Assembly: GCA_028386065.3 (NCBI GenBank)
Contig: JAKUCV010001432.1
Coordinates: forward strand, 160,451-224,450
Direction of reading: 5' to 3'
DNA: 64,000 nt
Origin: Turnera subulata
Lineage: Eukaryota > Streptophyta > Magnoliopsida > Malpighiales > Passifloraceae
Under the pieces are notes generated by a model. The model was not told the DNA's origin. It did not search any database and saw nothing but the letters and a program-made list of their open reading frames with translations. The position numbers were made by a program, and so were the translations under genes. Numbering within the stretch: position 1 is the stretch's first letter; each line of letters opens with the position of its first letter. Shown one piece after another: positions 1 through 10,234 of this stretch.

Positions 1-380
1 CCAACCCAGGAAGGGCGCGACCCGCCCGGCTAAAACGGGTCTGCAACACGGGTTTCACTCACCTCGACGACGGCGGCGGCGCGAGGGAGGACGCGAGCAC
101 CACCTTGACATCTGGGCGGCACGAGCGGCGTGGAGGCGGCGAGAAACTGGCGCGACGTCGCCGGCAGGAGGCGCGGGGAGCGAGGAACTCAGATCCGCCG
201 GGTCCTCGGCGGGTCAATGCTCCTGGACGGCGCGTCAGGCAGCGGCGTCAGGCGGGGGCGGCGGCAACAGGTCGGCGACGTTGAGGCGAGCTCCATGGAG
301 GCGGTGGTGTGGCGAGAAGACGGCCGGAGCTCCACGGTGTGCACAGTAACCGTGGGTGGCGGGGGTGGCTACTGTTCACG
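1..380. other. GC-rich block inside or beside an LTR
   Basis: GC-rich sequence with many CGG/CGACG runs. Several overlapping open frames exist on both strands, but their products are low-complexity Arg/Gly/Ser/Pro and look like composition artefacts. The block ends at a long pyrimidine tract, and the LTR-end block at 764-1020 follows. A similar order (GC-rich block, then the same LTR end) occurs at 3,300-4,248, so I read this as LTR or LTR-proximal sequence and not as a gene. Confidence 0.4.
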
Positions 381-384
381 GTAT

Positions 385-665
385 TTATTTTTTTTCTTTT
401 TCTGTAATTTCCTTTACTTTCTTTTCTTTTTCTTCTGATTTTCTTTTCTTTTCTTATTTTCTGTATTTCTTTTTTTTTTTCCTCTTTTCTCTTTTTTTCC
501 TTCTTCAACCCTTTTTTTCTGATTTTTCTTTTTCTGATTTTTATTTTTCTCTATCTTTTTTTCCTTTTTCTTTTCTTTTTTTTCCCCTTTTTTTCTTTTT
601 TCTCTTTTCCTCTCTTTTTCTCTTCTCTCTTTTTCTCTTTTTTTTTTTCTCTCTTCCTCTCCTTC
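385..665. repeat. long polypyrimidine tract
   Basis: About 280 bases are almost entirely T and C on the plus strand, with only scattered G and A. Long T runs are broken by single C or TC/CT units. The tract encodes Phe/Ser/Leu strings on one strand and Lys/Arg/Glu strings on the other, so the open frames over it are not meaningful. Confidence 0.85.
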
Positions 666-763
666 TGCTTTCTTCCCGTGATTCTTCTTCTTTTATAAAC
701 TGAAATAATACTATTTGGCATGTGAAATCAATAATACAATTCGTCCTCATTACGGGCGAATCC

Positions 764-1020
764 GATCCGGACCAGAAAATAACCGATACCTCCTTAGTTA
801 TTTTCCGGCGTGATTTTCCGAGAAATTCCGAAACCTGAAAAATACCAACTTAGTTCGAAAAATCCGCGGGAAAATCTCGAGCGCGGGAAAACCTTCGGTT
901 TCGAAAAACGACTCCCGATTTACCTTGAATTAATTACCCAAGATTAATTCAACAGTAAATCACAGTAAATAGGCTTTTACAGTCCGGTAAAAATCCAAAA
1001 TTTTTACCCGGGCTGTTACA
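764..1020 (-). mobile_element. LTR end of a retrotransposon (copy A)
   Basis: On the minus strand this block begins TGTAACAGCCCGGGTAAAAA, the kind of start (TG, then an ACAGCCC box) common in plant Ty3/gypsy-type LTRs. A diverged copy lies at 4,002-4,248 in the same orientation, sharing the TGTAACAGCCCGGG start and a run containing CTCGAGCGCGGGAAAA. The LTR would continue to lower coordinates, past the start of the window. No gag or pol coding is visible nearby, so assignment to a superfamily rests only on the terminal sequence. Confidence 0.6.
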
Positions 1021-1329
1021 CCACAAATAACTCATCCTACGGGATGAAAGCCCGCAGGTGAGGGGTGAGTCCGAAGTGCTCACCGACGAAGGATAGACAA
1101 TCAATATGCAACACTATAAATTACTCAAGTCGAAAACAAGGAAAAACCGCCAAAATACGCCAAATCAAAAGACTCGACCCAAAACCGGTCCAAGACCAAA
1201 AAGACTCAAATAAAATTCCAATTTCCAATTTTATCTTTCCGGCCCCGTCACGGATAAGCTAGGGGTCAGACCTGGTTATCAACCTGTTTATGGTGCCAGA
1301 TCAAAAAGAACCTAGGATCAACATCCCAA

Positions 1330-1495
1330 TATCAAATCTCAGGGATCAGCATACCAATAACAATCTCAGGGATCAACATTCCAATCACAATCTCAGGGAT
1401 CAACATCCCAATCACAATCTCAGGGATCAACATCCTAATAACAATCTCAGGGATCAACATCCCAATCACAATCTCAGGGTTCAACATCTCAATCA
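1330..1495. repeat. 27-bp tandem minisatellite, about six copies
   Basis: The unit AATCTCAGGGATCAACATCC plus seven further bases repeats about six times with one to four mismatches per copy. Because 27 is a multiple of three, the array stays open and would encode NLRDQHPNH repeats. This looks like a by-product of the period and is not a supported gene: the surrounding frame has no recognisable domain. Confidence 0.85.
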
Positions 1496-2616
1496 AACCG
1501 GCATCAACATGTCCATCACAAGTAACCCTGATCATGGCCACCACAAAACAGTCTCAAACCATCCGGTCGTACCTCTACCTACCACGTGACAATAAAATTA
1601 CCATCTCAAATCAACTTCCAATTTTCATTTTTCCTTTTTCCCAATTATCCATATCACAGTTTATTTCAGTTTTCCAACTTCCTATTAACTCAAGTTATAC
1701 AACAGAACAATCCATCAACAGTTTCATAGCATCAATTACTCACAATCCAACATCAATCACAACACAGTATCCAAGAAACCAATAACAGTCAACACAACAG
1801 TTCAATCAAGCAGGACAATATCAGCGAATCACACTCAGAACCAACATTAACAATCCATATCATCAAGTATCCAACAATAATATATATCATCACAATTTCC
1901 AATATTCATTTTCTCATGTTATTCAACTTTCCATTATCACAAGTTAATCCGCAGACCCAACCAATCAACAATCTCATAACACCAATTATTCACAATTAAC
2001 AGTTCAACAATTATCCATAATATCCACAAGACCAACAACACAGTCCAACAACAGCAACAGCAATAACCATAGCAATCAAATAACTAACAATGATCATCTC
2101 AGCAGTTCAATCAAACAACAAATCACACACAGTATTACAGGCACATATCAAGAGTTATCCATCCTCAGCTTAGCCGATTACTCAACTCTGAAGATAATGA
2201 CCGGTCCAAAGCCTGCTCCTCGGGAAACTGCCCGATATCAAACCTATACAACAAAACAACATGCTCACATAAATGCACATAATCGGTATGCTATGATGCC
2301 ATAGATTGTAAATTTAACCCCCCTTAGTTATACGTCGTCATCTCCATAAAATTATTATACTTGCCAAAATATAATTACCAAATATTATTATTTTTTTTTT
2401 CAAAAAGGTATTATTATATATACTTAGTGAAATATTCCCCAGAATATACAATACCATATTTATTTCCAAAACATTTTCATAGTATGTATACCCCTCTTCT
2501 AGAATTATTTTCTCCTATAATAATTTTTCAAAGGAAAATCATGTTATAATTACATTTTCTCAAAATAATGTTAGTGATATCATTTTATTTTCTTCCAGTA
2601 AAACATATTCATATAC

Positions 2617-2621
<5 letters not shown>

Positions 2622-2652
<31 letters not shown>
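2622..2652. repeat. (TA)n microsatellite
   Basis: Uninterrupted alternating AT dinucleotides about 30 bases long in AT-rich intergenic sequence. Confidence 0.9.
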
Positions 2653-2654
<2 letters not shown>

Positions 2655-3299
2655 AAAATACTATAACTCATTCTTACCATATTATTATTAAAATAACCAT
2701 AATATAATTACCTTAATTACAAAATTAGTCATATCCCATATATATATTACCATTTGTATCCATAGTATATATATAATACCGTTTAAATCATTAACCATCC
2801 TCATCATATTATGGCTTGCATATGACCTTGACCATTTAATTATTCTTCGACTTAAAATAATCAAATCATCAATTCCAAAAACTGTTAGTAAAGTTATCAG
2901 TCATACAAATTGATTTATTCATCAAATTAGTAATCCACAATAGAATTATTAATTGTATTATTAACGATATTGGCTAATTGGTGTTAATATTATTCTGGGA
3001 GCATAATTCAAATCCTAATCATGGTTCCAAATTTAAGAAATCATTATCCATTTAGTCTCAATATCACTTACCTAGATTTTTTTAGCTAACTAAACCATTA
3101 AACTTACCAAAATCCAAGTTAATTATTCAATCCAAATTTTAGTAGCCCAGAACAATTTCCAGGTCCAAAGGTTGGGTCCAAACGTTTCAGCCCATGGACC
3201 AACCAAGACCATCAGCCATTGCCCACTAATTAACAGCCCATCTCATCAGAGTTAACTCACCATTGACTCGGTGAAGTCTAAATCGGCAACACCCGAGAA

Positions 3300-3780
3300 A
3301 GGTTGAGGACGACTCGGCCGACGGCACGGCGGAACGAGAGCGAGCTGCGGTGCAAGGAAAAGGAGACGAAGGCGGCGAGGTGCCGAGGTGCTGGTGCTGG
3401 TGGCTGCAGATCGAGACGGCTGGCTGCTGTCGGTGGTGGTCCGGCCTTGGTCGTCAACTACCGTGGAGGTGGAAGCGCCTTGATGTGCCGCGAGGAGGAG
3501 CGGCGACGGCGACGCTGTGTTGGTCACGGGTCGACGGCGCCTGGAAGGAAGGAAGAAGGAGGAGCTGGATGGTGGTGGGTGTCGGGTTCCGCGTGTGGCT
3601 CCGGCGGCGCTGCTGCAAGGAGAAGGAAAAGAGGAGGCCGTCGGGTCGTCGGGTTGGTGGTGTGCGACGGCGGTCATCCTAGTGGAGATGCGTGCGTGGA
3701 GAGGTGGTGGTGAAGGGTGGTCGCGGTGGTTGAAGGATGGCGGCCGGTCGGTTGTGTGTGTTGGTGGCGGTGGTTTGTTT
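3300..3780. other. GC-rich block upstream of the second LTR end
   Basis: Strongly GC-rich sequence with open frames on both strands up to 226 codons. The predicted peptides are Ser/Pro/Arg-rich or Gly/Arg/Trp-rich with no domain, and no frame has a consistent start or neighbouring exon. It sits next to the LTR end at 4,002-4,248 much as the block at 1-380 sits next to its LTR end. I treat it as element-associated and non-coding. Confidence 0.4.
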
Positions 3781-4001
3781 GTGTTTTGTGTTTTGAATAA
3801 GTTGGCTTGGTTATGCAGGAACGAAGGAATAGGTTTTTTTTTGCATATGGGTGAGGAACTGGGTTGCAGGCAGGCAGATGGCGATGCAGGGACGCGAGAC
3901 TGGAGAGGAGAAAACAAAAGACACGATATCACGGGTCACACAGGCCCTTCACAGGTTCACAGTGGGAGGCGGCTGCGTGACTCAATCATGCAGTCGTGTC
4001 C

Positions 4002-4248
4002 CGTCCGGACCAGAAAATAACTATAATACCCCCTTCGTTATTTTCCGGTGTGATTTTCCGAAGATTCCGGGACCCGAAAATACCAACTTAGGCTCGAAAA
4101 ATCTCGAGCGCGGGAAAAGCCTCGGTTACAAAAAACGACGCCTGATTTACCTTGAATTAATTACCCAAGATTAATTCATTCGGTAAATCGCTGTAAAAAG
4201 ACTTTTACAGTCCTAGTAAAAATCCAAATTTTTACCCGGGCTGTTACA
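4002..4248 (-). mobile_element. LTR end of a retrotransposon (copy B)
   Basis: Diverged copy of the block at 764-1020, in the same orientation and again ending in CTGTTACA on the plus strand (TGTAACAG on the minus). The two starts lie 3,228 bp apart, too short for an autonomous gypsy element. This may be the 5' LTR of a short non-autonomous element whose 3' LTR is copy A, or the two may be separate insertions. Flanking sequence beyond 4,248 differs from that beyond 1,020. Confidence 0.6.
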
Positions 4249-6379
4249 TATTAGGATAAACTTTCCTTTTTAGCTAATGAGAAAGTTAATCAAGAATTTC
4301 TTGGCAAAAAAAAAAAAAGAGTTAATACAAAAATTTACCCCGTTTATAACAAATGCTCCCCGGCAGGAAAGTTTTAATTATTCTCATCATTTCACGTTGT
4401 GTTATATGTAATTTTTGTCTATTCAAAATGTATGTAATTCTTTTAAAAGAAAACACTGATAACCAAAGTTTATCCCTCTTGACTTACGCTGACAGTTTCT
4501 ATGGCTTTTTTTTTTTAGAACAATACTCTATGGCTTATTTCAAGCACCAAAGGGCATCGAGTTATCATGTTATTGTCAGTATACCCAACATTGGGCTGTC
4601 TCTTGTCAACGTTATCTTGGAATTGATATAGTAAAATCCAAAGTCAATTAATTGCATCAATGTTTCTGGAGAGTCCCTCTAGCTTAAAAGTGTAACATGT
4701 TCTGGGACTAAAATTTCAGTTGTCGTGTGTCTAACCCGAAACTCGTGGAAGACAATTGCACCACTTCATGGAAAATTCGTAATACCATGCAGAGTTTGAT
4801 CATATTAATTAGTTTAAATTTTTCTGCAAAGACATCGACATCGATTAAGAATAAAAGGATTTCAAACCCATATATATATAGTTTTCAATGGTGATTATTC
4901 CAGAAGCAATCTTAACTTTCTATGAACCCAGAAGCAATCTTTATCAGTTTCCTTTTTGTTGGCTGCTTTCTGCATGAACCATTTTTGCAGCATGGTCTGA
5001 TATAATGTAGCAGTCCACCCCTGGAACATTGAGCCTATAATGGTGGTCATAGGATTAGCCATTGTCAACATAATACTGCTAAAATTCAAGCACACATCCC
5101 TGGGTTGGAATGTCCATGAAAAAATTTCCCCCGCGAAAGCTATGGGTTTGGAAATTGGGAGGAATTTTGTGTGTCTTGTGCGCGATTTTTCAGTTCCCGG
5201 GATTATAAAATGCTCTCATGTTTCCCTACCAAAACTAATAATGCACGATGTGAAAAAGTCCAAAAATTGAAACTGTAGAGTATTAACATCTATCAATATC
5301 TAGGCCAATTTGTAGTTTGTCCGTAAACATTTGTATGATGGAAGAATTCAAAGTACATTATGCATTAATTGTTTTTTTTTTTTTTTTGCGTGGAGTTTCA
5401 ATGTCTGCGTGGTGATATATGCACAACACAAAGTCGCCGCACCTCATTCTTCTTTGCTGGCCAGGCCATCACCATCACACTCTGTGGAACCAGCATAAAG
5501 GTACAAGATTATAAACATCTCAAGATTTAATCTAATTACGTGCAAAAGTTTACCCACCGAAAGTTTAACCCATCAAGTTTGACACGTGTTTAGTAGTGGA
5601 CAATATGTATTCTCCATATTTTACCTATTTTTCTATTCTTTTCATTTTAGTTTTCATTTTTTTATTGGAGAATTGAAAAGGGGTTAGAACTTAGACAATT
5701 TGACAAGTTGTATAATGGTTTTTCTAATGTAGAACCAATAATATGGAGATGAATTAAGGTTAAAAAAGTAAAAAAATGGGAAGGAGGAGAAAAAAAGGGA
5801 AGACTAGTGGAAAAATAGATAAGGTCAAAAAACACCGCAGTCTAGCTAGATAGATAAGGACATCAGGATTAACCACAATAAAACTAGATGAAGTTTGTTG
5901 AACGTGGCGTGTCTACCACATACCAAATAACATGCAAAATTTAGCAAATCTCCCATGTTAAGAGATTTACATCACAGCTTTTGTGATACAAATTTACATC
6001 ATAGCTTTGCTTGATTTAGGGGATGTTTGTCCCTGGTTTCCGTGGAAATTAAAACGCTTTTTCTTATATACAAATTAAGAAGGCTACGAGTTACTTTTGA
6101 AACCACAATCACAAGGAAGAGAAAACCAATTATGTACGTATGGAGAAAGAAACAATTAAGTGTCCTTTTCTATTCTTGAAGAAGGACAAGTCCGATCAAC
6201 CTTTTATTTATCTTGACCCTTGCTAGACTTTCAAGAATGCGATTGTGATAGAAGCCCGCATCAGAATAATGATTGATTTTTTTTTTTCTTATTTGGTCAG
6301 AGAACAACGGTTGAATTTGTTATCACAATATATGTGCCGTAAATCAAAACATGCTGGCTGCCGGAAGATTCTTGATAAT
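4249..6379. other. intergenic sequence, no gene supported
   Basis: AT-rich sequence with no recognisable gene. A short poly(A)-type insertion with a direct repeat is present at 4,498-4,536. Two overlapping open frames around 4,895-5,270 carry no domain I recognise and lack splice or promoter support. Runs of T occur near 5,370. Confidence 0.5.
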
Positions 6380-7345
6380 GGAAGGAATAGGGATGGCAAT
6401 GGGTCGGGGTCCCCGCGGGGGAAGGTTCCCCACCCCCACCCCCGTTTCCGAAATGTTCCCCCACCCCCACCCCCATTCCCCGTTCGGGGGAAAAATTGCC
6501 CCCATCCCCGTTCCCCGCGGGGAATCGGATCTCCACGGGGACCCCATTCCCCAATTTTATAAATAAAAAGAATGCACATTATATTTCTTAGAAAGTAAAA
6601 GCCAATCGATGAATAAGTTCAATTATTTTGGCTTAAAATTCATGATTCAAAGTATAATTCAAAGAAATTAAAAACGGTTTCTATGTCTCTGATGTTAATT
6701 ACATATTAGAACATTCAAATAAAATGCAATTGTTAGTCTTTAGCCAACATCAACAATTGCATCTCAAAATTTTTGCCTACTTTCCAATTACAACTTATTA
6801 ATTTGTACATACACGAAAAACAAACAAATTTGTGTCAACTTGGGAAAAAATAGAAAGGACTTGCCACATAACATAAGCATAATTAGCATGATCAAGAAAT
6901 CACAAAAACCAAAATCTTATCAATAGAATACTCTATTAAATTTACCGAGAAAGAAAGAAATAATGACATATATATTAATTTTAATATGTAAAGGGAAAAA
7001 ATGAATAAAAAATCTATTTTAGTATTGACATATATATTAAGTGGATAATGATTGAAGGGTAATTCCGTCTTTTCACTTATTTCGGGGTCCCCGCGGGTCG
7101 GGGGGAGCACTCCCCGCCCCCATTTCCAAATTCCCCACGGGGCTAAAACGTCCCCCGTCCCCGTCCCCGCGGGGGTAAAATTACCCCCATCCCCGTTCCC
7201 CATTCGGGGATTCCCCACGGGTTCCCCGTTAACAGACATCCATTGCCATCCCTAGGAAGGAAGGTTGGACGTTGTTGATATTTTAAGAAGAACGTGGAAT
7301 CATTAAAATTATATGGAAATTGTCAGTGGTGTATAAAATGGAGAA
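6348..7345. repeat. duplicated segment, copy interrupted by the hAT element
   Basis: The sequence just outside the hAT element (6,348-6,387 and 7,263-7,345) matches 9,396-9,555. Shared words include AACATGCTGGCTG, CTTGATAATGGAAGGAA, AAGAAGAACGT and CAGTGGTGTATAAAATGGAG. The later copy has an extra stretch of about 50 bp in the middle. I see no coding function in it. Confidence 0.75.
6388..7254. mobile_element. non-autonomous hAT-type DNA transposon, complete, with 8-bp TSD
   Basis: The element starts TAGGGATGGCAATGG and ends CCATTGCCATCCCTA, so its termini are exact inverted repeats of 15 bp. It is flanked on both sides by the identical 8-mer GGAAGGAA (6,380-6,387 and 7,255-7,262). An 8-bp duplication and a TAGGGATGGCAA terminus are typical of plant hAT elements. 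Just inside each end is a C/G-rich zone full of CCCCG and CCCCA words (about 6,405-6,555 and 7,080-7,235). The centre is AT-rich, and no transposase is encoded. A paralogous site without the element exists at 9,428. Confidence 0.92.
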
Positions 7346-7869
7346 TATTAAAACAGAAGAAAAAACTATGGAGAACAAAAGTGAGGTAATCCATTGTCAA
7401 GAAGTAATCAACCTACGCGATTACTTATACCAATAAGCTTTCTAGTACCAATTTTTCTCGAACGTCCTCCCTGCCCCCCTTAATTAATTAGTATACCGTA
7501 CTAAAATCCAACAATTTTCATCAAATTGACAAAAACACAAAGGAAGTTAATGCATGCATATGTATGTAGGAATCCCCCTAGCTATAAGCAGCCAGCTACC
7601 ATGACGGTTTGTTTTTTAGTCGTATGTATGCATTATTAGACCATGACAAAGTGACCAAACTAAATGCTAGTATGTCACAGTAAATCTATGCCCAGATTGG
7701 GGGGATACAATTATTTTTGTCAGTCGTAAGACAATGCTGACAAAATAAATTAGTGAAAATCCATAAGAGCATTATTGCTGAGAAGATGTGTTTGAATTCT
7801 CGTACGTGTCCGGCTGAGGACGGAGACCTACAGGGTCAAATGGAGAGGGAGTGAGAAAGATGATAATAC

Positions 7870-7981
7870 CTGAAATTGCATCGACGAATTCTCCATTGAT
7901 GAACAGTTTGGTGAACTTTATTGTTGGAATCTTGGACGAAACAGAAGAAGAATCAGAGCTTCCATTGTTGTAACTCCGCAT
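7870..7981 (-). pseudogene. orphan first exon of an ALDH2-type aldehyde dehydrogenase
   Basis: From the ATG at 7,981 this frame encodes 37 residues and one base, ending at a good donor (TTTCAG then GTATTATC). The segment KIPTIKFTKLFINGEFVDAI matches the N-terminal start of plant cytosolic/mitochondrial class-2 aldehyde dehydrogenases (ALDH2B/2C type), whose first intron falls after the SG of this motif. Those enzymes oxidise aldehydes to acids with NAD(P) and run about 500 residues. No second exon (the ETIDPR region), NAD-binding motif or catalytic Cys region can be found in the next 600 bases on this strand or elsewhere in the window. I therefore call it a gene fragment, perhaps left by duplication. 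A very distant exon 2 beyond the window is possible but unlikely. Confidence 0.7.
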
Positions 7982-9395
7982 TGTTTTTTTTTTTTTTTTC
8001 TCGCTAGATGTCTCGAGTAGTCTTGTGTTATGGCCTGTACGTTACAAGGAAAACACAAATGGCTATATTGATGATATTTATAGGATGGTGATTGATGGGG
8101 AGTCTTTTGGCTAATAGGGGACATTTTTTTTTGGTTGCCTCCAGTCGCCAATCATTTGGGTCAATATGGAAATATTATTCATTGGGTAAGAGTAGAATGG
8201 AAATAATATTTTACTATATTGGTAACATATTAGATTTTTTTTGGTGAAATGATAACTTATCAGATTGGTATAATCCATACTAAGTGGATACAGCAATAGC
8301 CATATTGAGGGTTCATGTTTTAGACCCACGATAATGTTACTACAAGAAGATTAGAGATCAATACTGATGATCTATATAAAGTATCTATAGCATTAATCCA
8401 ATGGACTCGTGCCTTAAATTGAGAATATTACTTTGTAACGGATGATTCATATGGGAAGTAATTTTGAATGTAGTCGTTGATCTTGCAAATTTATGTAATC
8501 AATTGGAGCATTTGGAAAGCTTATCTACCACACACGGGGATATACTTGTTGGGTTATTCCTAAAAGGAATTACCGACTGTTGCCTTGAGATTGTGTTCTG
8601 GGGGCTCTTATCGAGGAATAGATAGGCAATTCAATTCTTGCCAAGCCCAAAACTGAGAGCATTATGGGCGAACATTGTTGTACGTCCCTAATTGGGCTAT
8701 GATAGATAAAAATCCAAACTGGAAAAACGGAGTTTGGGCCAAAGATCGAATCTTTATTAATATGGGAATCATTCTAAATGGGTTACAGTGCGCTAGACAC
8801 ACCTGATCCTAATAGGTCGTGGAATTGCTAGTTTCAAGCTGGGTACTGTTGTAATGATCAAAGATAGGATTACGAAAGATGGAATGTAAAAAGGGTATAG
8901 TTGCCAGAGATGAAAAAGTAAAGAACACTAAAAGTAAATCAAATGAAAAGGTTGCGTTTGTAGTGTGTGTAGGTGTCTTTGAATGTGTGTTTCCTTTGCT
9001 TTATATATAGAGCAAGTAAGCCGCTTCTTTCCCATGCACAGTCGCGCGCTATGCTAAGCTCACATGCTCACTACGCCTTTGCAATAGCTGTTTGTTTTGT
9101 CCCATTGACACTGTATATTCCAGAGATTTGAGTGCCTGGGTCTCACAACCATTCAGAGCGATAATGCTCTTTCGTTCGTTCTCTTTTGTTATCCTCTCCT
9201 TTTGCCTTTATTTTCTAATTGGCTTCTCGGTGCTCCAGTTGCCCCGATGCCAAACGTACCATGTCCATAACTTGTCTTCGCCCTTGCTCAAGCTTACCTC
9301 GTTGGCGTCGTCCTTGGGCCGGTCATAGACTGGGCTTTACCGTCACACAGTGGGCCTCATTATGAATTTTCTCGCGCCTGGTTCTTTTTTCACAC
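7982..9395. other. intergenic sequence, no gene supported
   Basis: The part nearest 7,982 would be the promoter side of the orphan ALDH exon. The rest shows no coding region. An isolated TATATATAG on the plus strand at about 9,002-9,010 follows a G/T-rich stretch, but I recognise no product downstream. A poly(A)-type micro-insertion with an imperfect direct repeat is at 8,221-8,265. Confidence 0.45.
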
Positions 9396-9555
9396 AACAT
9401 GCTGGCTGACCAAAGGTTCTTGATAATGGAAGGAAGGTTCTTTTTCACAAATTTTATGAAGTAAATAATGTAGAGGAGGAGGAGGTTGTTGATATCTAAG
9501 AAGAACGTAGAATCACAAAAATTATGGAAATTGACAGTGGTGTATAAAATGGAGA
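9396..9555. repeat. duplicated segment, copy with the hAT empty site
   Basis: Copy of the segment that flanks the hAT element at 6,388-7,254. Here the target 8-mer GGAAGGAA occurs once, at 9,428-9,435, with matching sequence on both sides, so this copy shows the site before insertion. Confidence 0.75.
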
Positions 9556-9600
9556 AACAGACTCTCTGCAGATAGCTGTAGGCTTTGCAGCAGAGGAGCA

Positions 9601-9863
9601 TGACTAATCTCCAGTGGGCATGATTCTGTCTGATGTTACGGAGCTATCATCATCTTTTGTTTCTTTTGATTGTAATTTTAGACTAAGGACATGTAACAGG
9701 GTAGCTAATGAGCTAGCCCATATGGCAAGTCTGTGTAATGATTGGTGTGTTTGGCCTGTAAACCCCGCAATGCGCATTTGGAACCTGCTGGGTGGGGGAG
9801 GACTGTGCTACTTTTGGAAATTGGCTTATACAGCCCTTACCAAAAAAAAAAAAAAAAAAAAAA
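9601..9863 (+). mobile_element. 5'-truncated LINE, 3' end with poly(A)
   Basis: An open frame from about 9,614 encodes a peptide with CNRVANELAHMAS, which resembles the end of the RNase H-like domain at the C-terminus of plant L1-type LINE proteins (an RxxN..A..LA pattern). It is followed by a short non-coding stretch ending CCCTTACC and then about 22 A residues at 9,842-9,863. This is the expected end of a LINE copied by target-primed reverse transcription and truncated at its 5' side. A weak similarity between AGAGGAGC just before and AGAGGACC just after may be a decayed target duplication. Only about 260 bp remain. Confidence 0.75.
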
Positions 9864-9864
9864 A

Positions 9865-10234
9865 GAGGACCGCTTGGAAATTGCCCTTCTTCAAAGGCTT
9901 AAAATATGATTGGCCCGACGTCGCCACTCTTTGCTTAACATACAGAATGACGGAGCCTGAATAGACAAAGTGGATTACTTGAACTTTGGGGGATTATATT
10001 ATATTATATGTGAAATCAACAATCTAAGACTTGGACTCTGGACCAGCTTCATGCAACAGAGGGCCACGCAAGAGGATTGTGCGTAGCGCAGGAGCAGGAC
10101 TGGATCCAGGACAAGCAAAATAGAATGGAGCATGAAAACCTAATAAGAAAAGCGATTCTAATTTATTAAGAGAAGGGGACCAAACTGTAAATTACAGAAA
10201 GAATGAATCCCAATCATCTGGCTAGTCCTCTACA
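9865..10234. other. 3' flank of the FRIGIDA-like gene
   Basis: About 370 bases between the LINE tail and the stop codon of the FRIGIDA-like gene. They likely include that gene's 3' untranslated region. No other coding region is seen. Confidence 0.5.

Larger units (their letters stand above)
1021..3250. other. gene-free AT-rich interval between two LTR ends
   Basis: No coding region can be supported. The interval holds a 27-bp minisatellite near 1,330-1,495, long runs poor in G on the plus strand with many CAA/CAT words, a TA microsatellite near 2,622-2,652, and AT-rich sequence to 3,100. If the two flanking LTR ends belong to one element, this is the inside of a short non-autonomous one, since no protease, reverse transcriptase or integrase motifs are present. 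I saw no primer-binding site of the usual tRNA-Met type. Confidence 0.4.

Noticed and set aside
1332..1544. CRISPR-like array
   Set aside because: Direct repeats without unique spacers in a plant genome; it is a minisatellite with period 27.
3252..3932. Minus-strand open frame of 226 codons
   Set aside because: Ser/Pro/Arg low-complexity product in a GC-rich block, open on both strands, no domain, next to an LTR; explained by base composition.
4895..5270. Two overlapping frames on opposite strands
   Set aside because: No recognisable domain, promoter or splice partner.
6245..6579. Overlapping Pro/Gly-rich frames on both strands
   Set aside because: They lie across the C/G-run subterminal zone of the hAT element.
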